From positions 1 to 61,715 of IMG/VR virus record IMGVR_UViG_3300021961_007533: a DNA stretch of 61,715 nt. One strand, written 5' to 3'. Source of the DNA: a virus. Below are positions 40,712 to 48,458 of this stretch, in pieces. Under the pieces are notes generated by a model. It was given only the letters and a program-made list of their open reading frames with translations, was not told the origin of the DNA and ran no database searches. The translations under genes were made by a program, and so were the position numbers. The stretch's first letter is position 1, and every line of letters starts with the position of its first letter.

Positions 40712-41159
40712 TTTTTACTTCGTTATAAATTTTAGGATTTTGTTTTAGTGTCTGTATTGTAATTAAATCTTTTATTCTAGTTGTTGACCAACCATGTGAT
40801 CTAGTTGTATAAATAACCTCAATTGGAAGATGGTCACCTGTAAATCTATTACCAATGTAGTCATCACCTAATATTCTAACATCTGGTTTATAAAATTGTA
40901 TTAAACGAAGTAAATCATCTTCATCATCATAACATACTACCTCATCAATATATTTTATTGCCATTAGAGTTTTATATCTTTCATATAAAGGAATTACAGG
41001 TTTATATTTTGTAAACCTTGTTTCAGATGGGTCTCTTTGTAAAAAAACCATAAAATAATCACAATTTTCCTTTGCAGTTTCAAATGTGTATATGTATCCA
41101 GGGTGTAGTAAGTCAAAATTACCAGCAGTAAACCCTATTCTTCCTTTTTTACTATCCAT
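40704..41159 (-). CDS. Cytidylyltransferase-like nucleotidyltransferase
   Basis: A 151-residue protein of the HxGH nucleotidyltransferase superfamily: FTAGNFDLLHPGYIYTFETA (about 9-28), YKPDVRILGDDYIGN (about 92-106), and a final GWSTTRIKDLI matching the I-S-S-T-x-R motif. The second His of HxGH is Tyr here (H-P-G-Y). Relatives activate glycerol-3-phosphate or heptose-1-phosphate with CTP/ATP. It overlaps genes on both sides and heads the glycan group, so nucleotide-sugar or -alcohol activation is likely. The Tyr change could alter catalysis. Confidence 0.75.
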   Translation of the reverse strand: MDSKKGRIGFTAGNFDLLHPGYIYTFETAKENCDYFMVFLQRDPSETRFTKYKPVIPLYERYKTLMAIKYIDEVVCYDDEDDLLRLIQFYKPDVRILGDDYIGNRFTGDHLPIEVIYTTRSHGWSTTRIKDLITIQTLKQNPKIYNEVKND

Positions 41160-42373
41160 TATACTATTGATTTATAAAATTCAGCTCTATCTCTTGTAAC
41201 ATTATTTAAGTCATATCTATCTTTAACAGTTTCATATAATCTTTCTCCAAGATCGGTAATCATATTTGGATTGTCAACAAGTTTTTTAATGTTTTTGGCC
41301 CAGTCACTATGATTATTATTTTCACCAACTAATAAAGCATTACCGTCAGTAAAATTACCACCATTTAGTGCGTGTTTTAAATCTATTATATAAGGACCAA
41401 TATTAGATGCAATTAATGCCTTTTTATAAAAACCAGCCTCAATTACTTTTAATTGTGATTTCATTCTATTAAAGATATGGTTTTTAATTGGTGCCAATGA
41501 AATATCAAACTTAGCATAATTTTTAGCATAAGTTGTGACTGGTCTAGTCCAAACCCTAACATAGTTTTCATTCATAATACCTGCATAATCATTTTCAGTA
41601 AATGTCTTTAGATAGTCCATATACTTTGGTGTGATAATTTTATAATTATTTGTAAAAATTTCTTCGTATTTAACCCAAACAGTTTCTTCTGGTTTTATAG
41701 GTCTTTGTGTTTTTTGCCCTGTTTGTTGGTTTATCTCTGTTACGCTACCACGAATATCAAAACCACAAATATAATATTGTAGCTTATTTTGAATTGGAGA
41801 TAATTTAGATACCATACCATCTAACAATTTTAAGTCATGTAAATGTGATGACCCACCAAGCCAACCAACTCTAATTTTTTCAGATGGTTCAGTTTTTTCA
41901 TTAAATTGAGGGTCGTTAGGGTCAATTGCGTTTGGAAAAATAACCACGTTTTTGTTAAACTTTTTAATTTCATTTGCAAATAACTCAGTTGTTGTTGTAA
42001 CGTAATCTACAATTTTTAAGTTATTAACTATCTTCTTGTGAATTTCCTCTTTAACTATTATTTGGTGTATTGGGTGTTCTTTGGTTGGTAACCAATAATC
42101 ATCGATATCACAAATAACAACAATACCCATACTCTTTAACTTATGGATTAATTCTACGCATTTTTCATAGTCTTGACCAATATTTCTATGAAAATGAACT
42201 ATTTGGTAATTCTTCCAAAAGTTAATATCATCAACATTTACTGTGGGGTTAATATCAACGTGAAATTCGTTAGGATATAAATTTTGTAGTTTAACGTGTG
42301 GATCGACTGACCGGTATTTACCAACTCCAGAACCATCTGATGGGATTACTAATACTTTAATTTTTTGACTCAT
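41159..42373 (-). CDS. GT-B glycosyltransferase (family 4-like)
   Basis: A 404-residue GT-B protein. KIKVLVIPSDGSGVGKYRSV (about 4-23) opens the N-domain; VICDIDDYWLP (about 90) and FPNAIDPNDPQFNEK (about 150-164) follow. The C-domain starts IRVGWLGGSSHLHDLKLL (about 172) and continues with FDISLAPIKNHIFNRMKSQL (about 296-315) and KVIEAGFYKKALIASNIGP, the donor-binding region. It is the first gene of the long - strand glycan operon, after the terminator at 42441. Confidence 0.82.
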   Translation of the reverse strand: MSQKIKVLVIPSDGSGVGKYRSVDPHVKLQNLYPNEFHVDINPTVNVDDINFWKNYQIVHFHRNIGQDYEKCVELIHKLKSMGIVVICDIDDYWLPTKEHPIHQIIVKEEIHKKIVNNLKIVDYVTTTTELFANEIKKFNKNVVIFPNAIDPNDPQFNEKTEPSEKIRVGWLGGSSHLHDLKLLDGMVSKLSPIQNKLQYYICGFDIRGSVTEINQQTGQKTQRPIKPEETVWVKYEEIFTNNYKIITPKYMDYLKTFTENDYAGIMNENYVRVWTRPVTTYAKNYAKFDISLAPIKNHIFNRMKSQLKVIEAGFYKKALIASNIGPYIIDLKHALNGGNFTDGNALLVGENNNHSDWAKNIKKLVDNPNMITDLGERLYETVKDRYDLNNVTRDRAEFYKSIV

Positions 42374-42440
42374 ACTTAATTTTACTTAAATTATCAATAA
42401 AGTATAGTTGTTATTTTACATTATGTCAATTTTATTAAAT

Positions 42441-42466
42441 AAAAAACCCTCCATTTGGAGGGCTCT
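42441..42466 (-). terminator. Terminator at the boundary of the structural and glycan genes
   Basis: CCCTCC (42447-42452) pairs with GGAGGG (42457-42462) around ATTT. Read on the - strand it is followed by T-rich sequence (A-run at 42441-42446). It ends transcription from the 42469-45102 group before the glycan operon. Confidence 0.8.
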
Positions 42467-42468
42467 TA

Positions 42469-43095
42469 TTAGGATTTAATTTTTTTTACTTTTGTGACTT
42501 TTCCTAAGAAAATGTGGTTACCAACTTTAAATTGTATCATATCGTTTGAGTTAGTTGTTGATTCGACTAACATTCCAGCCTCCATTAGTTCCTCTCTAAT
42601 AACATCTCTAACTGTATCTCTAACAATATCTCTAATCATAGTCTTAAGATCTTGATTTGATGTTACTTGTTGGCTCATTCTATTTTCATTAACAATTTGA
42701 TTTTGAGTATTAACATTAGACTCTTTATTTGTTCCCATTAATCTAGATGCCTTTTCGACTAACTCATTACTAATACCAACATTAGTGTTAACACCCATTG
42801 TTGGTTTCTCTATTGGATGTTCAATCATTAGTCTTTTTATTTCTTCAGGTAATCTTGAGTTTATAATTCTATCTTGTGTTGGAACTTCTGTGTTATATGT
42901 TTTTGTGGTTTCTTGTTCCATAAGTCCTTCTGGAATATTATACGTTGCTGGTAATGGGTTAAAGTTACTAACCTGTGGTGAGTCACCAATATTTAAGTTT
43001 GGGCTACCATTTTGACCTCTACCAATGGAGTCATGTTTATCCATTATTTTTTTAGACATCATTAATTTTGCCATTAAATTTTGTTCTGAATTCAT
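42469..43095 (-). CDS. Hypothetical phage protein with helical C-terminal segment
   Basis: A 208-residue protein. Residues 1-130 are low in structure and rich in Asn, Gln, Pro and Ser (GRGQNGSPNLNIGDSPQVSN). Residues 150-175 form a charged helix (LKTMIRDIVRDTVRDVIREE), and 180-208 a short beta hairpin (IQFKVGNHIFLGKVTKVKKI). The layout suggests an adaptor with a disordered arm, possibly a virion component. Followed directly by a terminator. Confidence 0.65.
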   Translation of the reverse strand: MNSEQNLMAKLMMSKKIMDKHDSIGRGQNGSPNLNIGDSPQVSNFNPLPATYNIPEGLMEQETTKTYNTEVPTQDRIINSRLPEEIKRLMIEHPIEKPTMGVNTNVGISNELVEKASRLMGTNKESNVNTQNQIVNENRMSQQVTSNQDLKTMIRDIVRDTVRDVIREELMEAGMLVESTTNSNDMIQFKVGNHIFLGKVTKVKKIKS

Positions 43096-43096
43096 A

Positions 43097-43483
43097 TTAA
43101 TTATTAAATTCTGCGTTTATTATAACCCTAGTCATACTCTTATCTCCATTAGGATTGTAATTTGGTCTAGCCTCATTAAAATTCTCCAAAGTTTCTTTAT
43201 ATGTAATAATTTTATCAACTCTAAATAATCTCCAACTAGGTAGAGGCTTTTCACCTAGATACGCCCTATGTGACGCACCTTCTAAATCCCAAGCCCTTAA
43301 AACTGGGTTACCCGCCTTACTATATCCATAACAAACTGGCTCAACAATTCTAAGTCCTTTTCCTCCAGGTTCATCACCATCATAATAAATAATAACACGT
43401 TTTTTCTTTTTTATCGAATCAACTATATCATTTATTGATGCTATCTCAAGTATAAGATTTCTATGTATATTGTAAAGATTCAT
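43097..43483 (-). CDS. WYL-like domain protein
   Basis: A 128-residue protein whose residues 19-95 resemble a WYL domain without a helix-turn-helix: KKKRVIIYYDGDEPGGKGLR, PVCYGYSKAGNPVLRAWDLE and PSWRLFRVDKIITYKET. WYL domains sense ligands such as nucleotides and regulate partners. The N-terminus MNLYNIHRNLILE ends in I-L-E and might be another head-targeting peptide, which would be odd for a regulator. It shares one base with the next gene. Confidence 0.65.
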   Translation of the reverse strand: MNLYNIHRNLILEIASINDIVDSIKKKKRVIIYYDGDEPGGKGLRIVEPVCYGYSKAGNPVLRAWDLEGASHRAYLGEKPLPSWRLFRVDKIITYKETLENFNEARPNYNPNGDKSMTRVIINAEFNN

Positions 43484-43770
43484 TAAACAGTTGGAGTGGT
43501 GTATGGCTTATCTACTTGGTATTCATTTATTTTTATCTCATTTACCCTCTCAATAATATCAACCGATGACCCACCATTTGCGGTATCTAGAAAAACACCA
43601 GTACCCTTACCAAACTCATCACCATCTGATATTGCATCGGGATTTGTTTGGGAATACTCATTTGTTGGTTTGTAGTCATTTTTTGGAATCAATCTATTCC
43701 TTTGTTCTACGCCAATAGTTCCTAATTCATTTAGAGGTTGGCTAAAATCTAATCTTTCTGTCGCTGGCAT
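43483..43770 (-). CDS. Hypothetical protein
   Basis: A 95-residue, polar, Asn/Asp/Gly/Thr-rich protein with little predicted structure until a C-terminal beta segment (DIIERVNEIKINEYQVDKPY). It shares one base with each neighbour. No family recognised; composition fits a small virion protein. Confidence 0.6.
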   Translation of the reverse strand: MPATERLDFSQPLNELGTIGVEQRNRLIPKNDYKPTNEYSQTNPDAISDGDEFGKGTGVFLDTANGGSSVDIIERVNEIKINEYQVDKPYTTPTV

Positions 43771-44240
43771 TATAATTGTTTTTTCATTATTTGGTTTATC
43801 CTTTTAAGGTTTTCAGTTATTTTAATATCATCAGTGAAAGTACTATGCTCTTTTGATGGTCTATTTAAATCCGCTAACCAACCCATCTTTTCAGATAAAT
43901 CAGTATCAATAGGATCTATATTATATTCTTTTTTAATTTCTTTATATGTATTGTCATCCCTTCTTAATCCATCTAAAGTTCTATCAACCCAACTCCTCAT
44001 ATAGTCAGCACCATTTAGTATAAATGGAGCGTCTTTACCGTCTCCACTATATTCATCAAACCAATTTTTAATTCTACCTAATTGCTGGTATGTAGCATAA
44101 CCAGTATTCCTTAGTTCTTGGTTTCTATTATGCCCCTCCATATTAGCGTTAGAGTTTGGGATATGATTAAAGCAAACCTCTAGATACTCTAAAATTTCTT
44201 TAGGTAAATAAATAATTTTATTATATAAATCTTTATTCAC
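43770..44240 (-). CDS. Hypothetical helical protein
   Basis: A 156-residue predicted helical protein (PKEILEYLEVCFNHIPNS; ELRNTGYATYQQLGRIKNWF; GADYMRSWVDRTLDGLRRDD). Well-ordered and rich in aromatic residues, so probably a folded structural or assembly protein. It overlaps the upstream 289-residue gene by 8 bases. Function unknown. Confidence 0.65.
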   Translation of the reverse strand: MNKDLYNKIIYLPKEILEYLEVCFNHIPNSNANMEGHNRNQELRNTGYATYQQLGRIKNWFDEYSGDGKDAPFILNGADYMRSWVDRTLDGLRRDDNTYKEIKKEYNIDPIDTDLSEKMGWLADLNRPSKEHSTFTDDIKITENLKRINQIMKKQL

Positions 44241-45102
44241 CTATCTTAAGATATTTTATCAATTTGTTTATATCAATATCCTCTTTTTCTGCAATTTTTT
44301 TTATAGAGTCTAAATTCCTATATAATATTTTTGTTATTACACTATCTTCATCATCGACTTTAACTTTCTGAACATCATTATCTTTATTTTTCTTTTTTAA
44401 CAATAATTCATCTATTAAATCAACCATTTTTCTTTTACCTAATTCGACTATTCTTTGTTGACCCTCCTTATCTAATTTAGGATCAAATCCAAAACTCATA
44501 CAACGTTCATATTTTTCAAAAGGATCTTCGATTTCTAATTCATCAAAAATTTTATAACAATCTTTAAATGTTTTAATGTTGTCATCAAAAATCTCATCAT
44601 AACCATAAGCGTCAGAAAAATCTTCTTCGTCTAATACTTTTTTATCTTCATCTGATTCACCATAGTAAATTCTAGCTTTAAATGGAAAAGTATCACCAGC
44701 CTGTCTAACTAATGCCGCACGCATATCTTGAGTCCAATGAGTATGTTGTCCCATATCTAAAATTGGGATATCTGAGTTTAAAAAACTACCATCATCACCA
44801 ATAAGCTCAGTTATTTCACCATCTTCTTTTTGATCCTTATTTTTTTTATATTTATTTTTTAACTTATTAATAATAGTTGTTAGCTTACTCTTAGATTTTG
44901 TTCTATCCTTAAGTAAATTTCTAATCATATTTTTTACATCATTTTCAGCATTTTTTGGTAAATCAAGTTTCGTATCACTTTTTCTAGCCTCATTTATTGT
45001 CCCAATAGAAGATGAGTAATATAGTGATATGTCACCATTATTTCTTTTTTTTAAGAAAAAATAGTAAGGACTACTAAAATATTCAGTTTCAAAATTAATC
45101 AT
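44233..45102 (-). CDS. Hypothetical protein, first gene of a - strand late operon
   Basis: A 289-residue protein with a beta-rich start (TEYFSSPYYFFLKK; DISLYYSSSIG), a Lys-rich coiled segment (about 70-95), DMGQHTHWTQDMRAALVRQA (about 115-134) and two charged C-terminal helices. It has a TATTTATA box 13 nt upstream, paired with the divergent box of the + strand fibre operon. Its partners (four small genes and the WYL-like gene) follow with overlaps. Role unknown, late expression likely. Confidence 0.65.
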   Translation of the reverse strand: MINFETEYFSSPYYFFLKKRNNGDISLYYSSSIGTINEARKSDTKLDLPKNAENDVKNMIRNLLKDRTKSKSKLTTIINKLKNKYKKNKDQKEDGEITELIGDDGSFLNSDIPILDMGQHTHWTQDMRAALVRQAGDTFPFKARIYYGESDEDKKVLDEEDFSDAYGYDEIFDDNIKTFKDCYKIFDELEIEDPFEKYERCMSFGFDPKLDKEGQQRIVELGKRKMVDLIDELLLKKKNKDNDVQKVKVDDEDSVITKILYRNLDSIKKIAEKEDIDINKLIKYLKIGE

Positions 45103-45115
45103 ACAAACTTTTTAA

Positions 45116-45123
45116 TATAAATA
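45116..45123 (-). promoter_or_regulatory. Late-promoter-like box of a divergent pair (- strand)
   Basis: The + strand reads TATAAATA, so the sense strand of the gene at 44233-45102 reads TATTTATA, 13 nt before its ATG at 45102. Confidence 0.65.
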
Positions 45124-45136
45124 CTTTGATTTGTGG

Positions 45137-45144
45137 TATTTATT
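45137..45144 (+). promoter_or_regulatory. Late-promoter-like box of a divergent pair (+ strand)
   Basis: TATTTATT lies 11 nt before the ATG at 45156. With the - strand box at 45116-45123 it forms a compact 53-base bidirectional promoter region. Confidence 0.65.
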
Positions 45145-45155
45145 AATAAATAATT

Positions 45156-47354
45156 ATGGCTTACCAAAATATTAATCAATATAACTATAAAAAGTATGGT
45201 CTTAATATTATCTATGATGGAATGGATATGTCCTTAGCATCAGATGAACGAGATTATAATGAAGAGGTTGTTTTTTCACCATATATTATAGCGCAAACAT
45301 ACGGTAACAAATTACCTTTTTATTTTGACTTAAACGATACTGATATATGTCAGAATATTAACCTATATTATAAAGATTTTAATCCTAACAATATTTTAGT
45401 CTCACAAAACTACTACGACCCAAATAACGATAATTTTAATTGTTTTTCTGCGACATCATCATGTGACATTGGTTTTACTGGAATTGACAATGGTTTAGTT
45501 GATAACATTAGTAATCAGACAATTTATTTCACAAATGGTATTTTTGAACCATCAGTTAAATTTAGTAGAAAATATTTTGATAGAAGACTAAAGTTATTTC
45601 AAGTAACTGGTTATACCGGATCGTATGAAAGATTCGAAGCTTTTAATAAAAATACTTTATATGAAGTTGTCAGTAAAGAAGATGTAAACTTTGGTAGATA
45701 CCATGATTTGTATGGGGGGTTTTACCAAGGGTTTTATAAATTATTTGGTTATGATTATGATATATTCCCAGAAAGAGTTAATAAAGGTTGGAGTGTTGAG
45801 ATGGTTTTAAGACCTAGACTATATGATGAATACACGCCAGGACCAAATGAAACTACTTTAAATCAAATATACCCAAATAATAAAAATACGTTTTTTTATT
45901 TAGGAGCTAGAGCTGAAAATAAGTTTTACCATTATGCGGATGGGACACCAGAATGTTTTAGCGCCTACACTAGAGTAACAACTCCATTAGCTGAGTGTTT
46001 AGAAACTTGCGCTTGTTGTAATGATAATATAACAAATAGTAGATGTATATATCTTTATCCACCAAGATCTATAAATGGTTTACATGATCCACACGTGAAT
46101 TATGGTTGTAATAGTTGTGGAGGAAATGTTGTTAGCGCGACTACTTGTGGTTGTGGATGCTATGACTCAAAATGTACTAGCTGTGGATGGGAATGTAAAA
46201 CGCATAATTGCGATGAAATTATTTTAGTAACCCCAACCCCAACACCAATACCTAGTCAGACACCAACTTGTAATACACAACAAACACCAATTTGTACACC
46301 AACATGTTCTACTTGTAATACATGTTCTACTTGTGATGATTGTGTAACACTAGGATATAAATCAATAGAGGATACGTGTGAAAAAGACCCATTATTTGAT
46401 TCGATGTCAAACAATATCTCTTTTAAACTATGTGGTGACCCAAAAAATCCTAGTATTGGGATTAAGGTTTTAAGATTTACAGGTGGGTGTGAGACAACTG
46501 GAACTTGTGTTACAGGGCAAACTTATGTTACTGGATATACAATACAAGAGTGGTGTACAGACCCAATATATCCTTATTGTGAAAAAGAAAATCCAGCTTT
46601 TTTAGATTATGAACATTGGTTTTTACTAGATGTTGTTTGGGAAAGAAATACTAACTTGGACAACTGTGACTTATGGTGGTATGGAGGCCTAGGAGATATA
46701 ACAAAAACTGAATATTTAGAATCTTTAGCAAACAATACAACATCTTTAATCGCACCACCATACACAAACAACAGTTCAGTTGCTAAAACTGTTGATATAG
46801 TAAATTTAAATGAAAAATGGTTAGATGATTCTAAATATAGAAAAGGTAAATTAAAAATTTATGTTAATGGTGTTTTAATTTACACTATTAATGATTTTGA
46901 GGAAATAATACCTAGAGGATTAAATACAGATAAAGAAAAACAAGTTGGTGTACCATTTAACGTTTCTTGGGGCGGAGGAACACAAGGGTTACATGAAAAT
47001 TTAATACCTTCTTCTTGCGATAATTTAACCGGAGACTATATTCAGGACCCAGAGTCATTTCCAACATCAGCATTAAATAATTCATATTTATCTGGACTAA
47101 AGACAGACATTTTATTAGAACAAGAGTTTGGGGGCACTTTTGATGGTGGTATTTCACAATTTAGATTATATGTTGAGCCATTAGATGCTACAGAGGTAAG
47201 ACATAATTTTAATGTATTAAAAGATAAATTTGGTTTCTTTAATCCATTTTGTCCTAATTGTAAAACAGTATTTTGTGCACCAAATGATTTTACATATCAA
47301 ATAACTGATACGTCTACAACAATTGTTACCACAACAACAACTATGTTTATATGA
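45156..47354 (+). CDS. Tail surface protein with LamG-like fold and Cys-rich insertion
   Basis: A 732-residue protein. Segments such as WSVEMVLRPRLYDEY (about 210), WFLLDVVWERN (about 488) and GKLKIYVNGVLIYTINDFEE (about 565-584) follow a concanavalin/LamG-like beta-sandwich pattern. Between its strands, residues 278-400 hold a dense Cys-rich region (ETCACCND, CGCGCYDSKCTSCGWECKTH, TCSTCNTCSTCDDC) with a Thr-Pro run (TPTPTPIPSQTP). The Cys may form disulfides or bind metal outside the cell. It ends with Thr repeats (TTTTTMFI). It heads the tail-fibre operon. Carbohydrate binding is possible but unproven. Confidence 0.72.
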   Translation: MAYQNINQYNYKKYGLNIIYDGMDMSLASDERDYNEEVVFSPYIIAQTYGNKLPFYFDLNDTDICQNINLYYKDFNPNNILVSQNYYDPNNDNFNCFSATSSCDIGFTGIDNGLVDNISNQTIYFTNGIFEPSVKFSRKYFDRRLKLFQVTGYTGSYERFEAFNKNTLYEVVSKEDVNFGRYHDLYGGFYQGFYKLFGYDYDIFPERVNKGWSVEMVLRPRLYDEYTPGPNETTLNQIYPNNKNTFFYLGARAENKFYHYADGTPECFSAYTRVTTPLAECLETCACCNDNITNSRCIYLYPPRSINGLHDPHVNYGCNSCGGNVVSATTCGCGCYDSKCTSCGWECKTHNCDEIILVTPTPTPIPSQTPTCNTQQTPICTPTCSTCNTCSTCDDCVTLGYKSIEDTCEKDPLFDSMSNNISFKLCGDPKNPSIGIKVLRFTGGCETTGTCVTGQTYVTGYTIQEWCTDPIYPYCEKENPAFLDYEHWFLLDVVWERNTNLDNCDLWWYGGLGDITKTEYLESLANNTTSLIAPPYTNNSSVAKTVDIVNLNEKWLDDSKYRKGKLKIYVNGVLIYTINDFEEIIPRGLNTDKEKQVGVPFNVSWGGGTQGLHENLIPSSCDNLTGDYIQDPESFPTSALNNSYLSGLKTDILLEQEFGGTFDGGISQFRLYVEPLDATEVRHNFNVLKDKFGFFNPFCPNCKTVFCAPNDFTYQITDTSTTIVTTTTTMFI

Positions 47355-47614
47355 AAATTTTAATCGAAGATACTATAAAAATTTTAGGCATTGGTACCCC
47401 TGTTACAACTACAATTTTTAATAGTACAAATCAAAATGATGAGAATTACTATGACATCTCAAGATGTTGTGATAAAACCTATACTATCCTATTTAAATAT
47501 GATGATAATACAATAATTTTACAAGATAAAATTCGTTTAATAATACCAAATAATTTAAGTGAAATTGAAGTTAAAGATTTTATTATAGTAGAAATAAATA
47601 ATTATTTAATGTAA
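47351..47614 (+). CDS. Small hypothetical protein in tail-fibre operon
   Basis: An 87-residue protein starting MKILIEDTIKILGIGTPVTT; its ATG overlaps the stop of the 732-residue gene (ATGA). Beta-rich with a Cys pair (ISRCCDKTYTILFKYDD). Likely an accessory of the preceding tail protein; function unknown. Confidence 0.6.
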   Translation: MKILIEDTIKILGIGTPVTTTIFNSTNQNDENYYDISRCCDKTYTILFKYDDNTIILQDKIRLIIPNNLSEIEVKDFIIVEINNYLM

Positions 47615-47634
47615 AAATTAAATGTGTTTTATGG

Positions 47635-47642
47635 TATTTATT
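47635..47642 (+). promoter_or_regulatory. Late-promoter-like box TATTTATT, 13 nt before a GTG start
   Basis: TATTTATT lies 13 nt before the GTG at 47656. The exact usual spacing supports both the box and the non-ATG start. Confidence 0.6.
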
Positions 47643-47655
47643 GATAAACTACTAA

Positions 47656-48444
47656 GTGAGTCAAATAATAACAATAAATAGTATTAATTTTGATGGTGAG
47701 CAGGCTAATGTGCTTTTTAAACCAGATATCTCATTAGACGTAATAAATCTTGGGGTTGTAACACTACCATTCACATTTCAACCAGGACTACTAGTTCCAC
47801 CACAAGAAGTTTATGGAACATACACAATTTTAGTTGTTGGTGACGACTGTCCAAATATATTAAACGTACCTAGACCTACACCTACACCTACACCTACAGT
47901 TACACCAACAAGGACACCAACACCAACACCAACTGTAACACCTACAGTTACACCAACAAGTGACCCTTGTCCAACAAAAACACCTACGCCTACACCTACG
48001 TCAACACCAGCACCTACTGCGTCTCCAACGAGAACACCTACACCAACACCAACATCTTCACCATGTAAGACGCCAACACCTACGCCAACACCAACGACTA
48101 GTTTATTACCAGCGCCATCTGGAATTTATTATGGTAAATTTATTGGGTCAACAATAACTAGTGGTGATGTGTCAACATTTACATTTATAACAACAAATAA
48201 CCCAACAAATTCATATGTGTCATTTAGTACTGGTGAAGCTTATGGATATATTTTAATTCCAATAACATTACCTCAACCATCTGAATTTAGAGATAGTAAT
48301 ACTGGTTGTTCTGGTACAAATATACCAATTAATAATATTGGTACTGTAGTTATTTTAGATACAAATGGGTTTGCAATAACATATAACATATATAGAACAT
48401 TCTATAGTTTCTTTGGTAATACTGACTGTTGGATGTGTATTTAA
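47656..48444 (+). CDS. Stalk-like tail protein with Thr-Pro repeat
   Basis: A 262-residue protein with a GTG start, supported by the TATTTATT box 13 nt upstream. Residues 1-70 are a beta-rich N-domain. Residues 71-152 are an extended Thr-Pro repeat ([20 protein letters not shown] and similar) with three Cys ([14 protein letters not shown]). Residues 153-262 form a beta-rich C-domain with an N-terminal [11 protein letters not shown] and final DCWMCI. Such repeats make rigid stalks between globular domains and are often glycosylated in other systems. It lies between tail surface proteins, so a spacer fibre is likely. Confidence 0.7.
   Translation: MSQIITINSINFDGEQANVLFKPDISLDVINLGVVTLPFTFQPGLLVPPQEVYGTYTILVVGDDCPNILNVPRPTPTPTPTVTPTRTPTPTPTVTPTVTPTSDPCPTKTPTPTPTSTPAPTASPTRTPTPTPTSSPCKTPTPTPTPTTSLLPAPSGIYYGKFIGSTITSGDVSTFTFITTNNPTNSYVSFSTGEAYGYILIPITLPQPSEFRDSNTGCSGTNIPINNIGTVVILDTNGFAITYNIYRTFYSFFGNTDCWMCI
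47868..48110 (+). repeat. Coding ACACCT/ACACCA repeat (Thr-Pro stalk)
   Basis: An imperfect six-base repeat, mostly ACACCT or ACACCA, encodes alternating Thr-Pro. Mixed synonymous codons show it is maintained as protein rather than recent slippage. Confidence 0.85.
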
Positions 48445-48458
48445 ATAAATAAATTATT

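Noticed and set aside
47868-48110. Regular short repeats that could suggest a CRISPR-like or regulatory array
   Set aside because: Units are six bases, in frame and encode Thr-Pro; no spacer structure exists.
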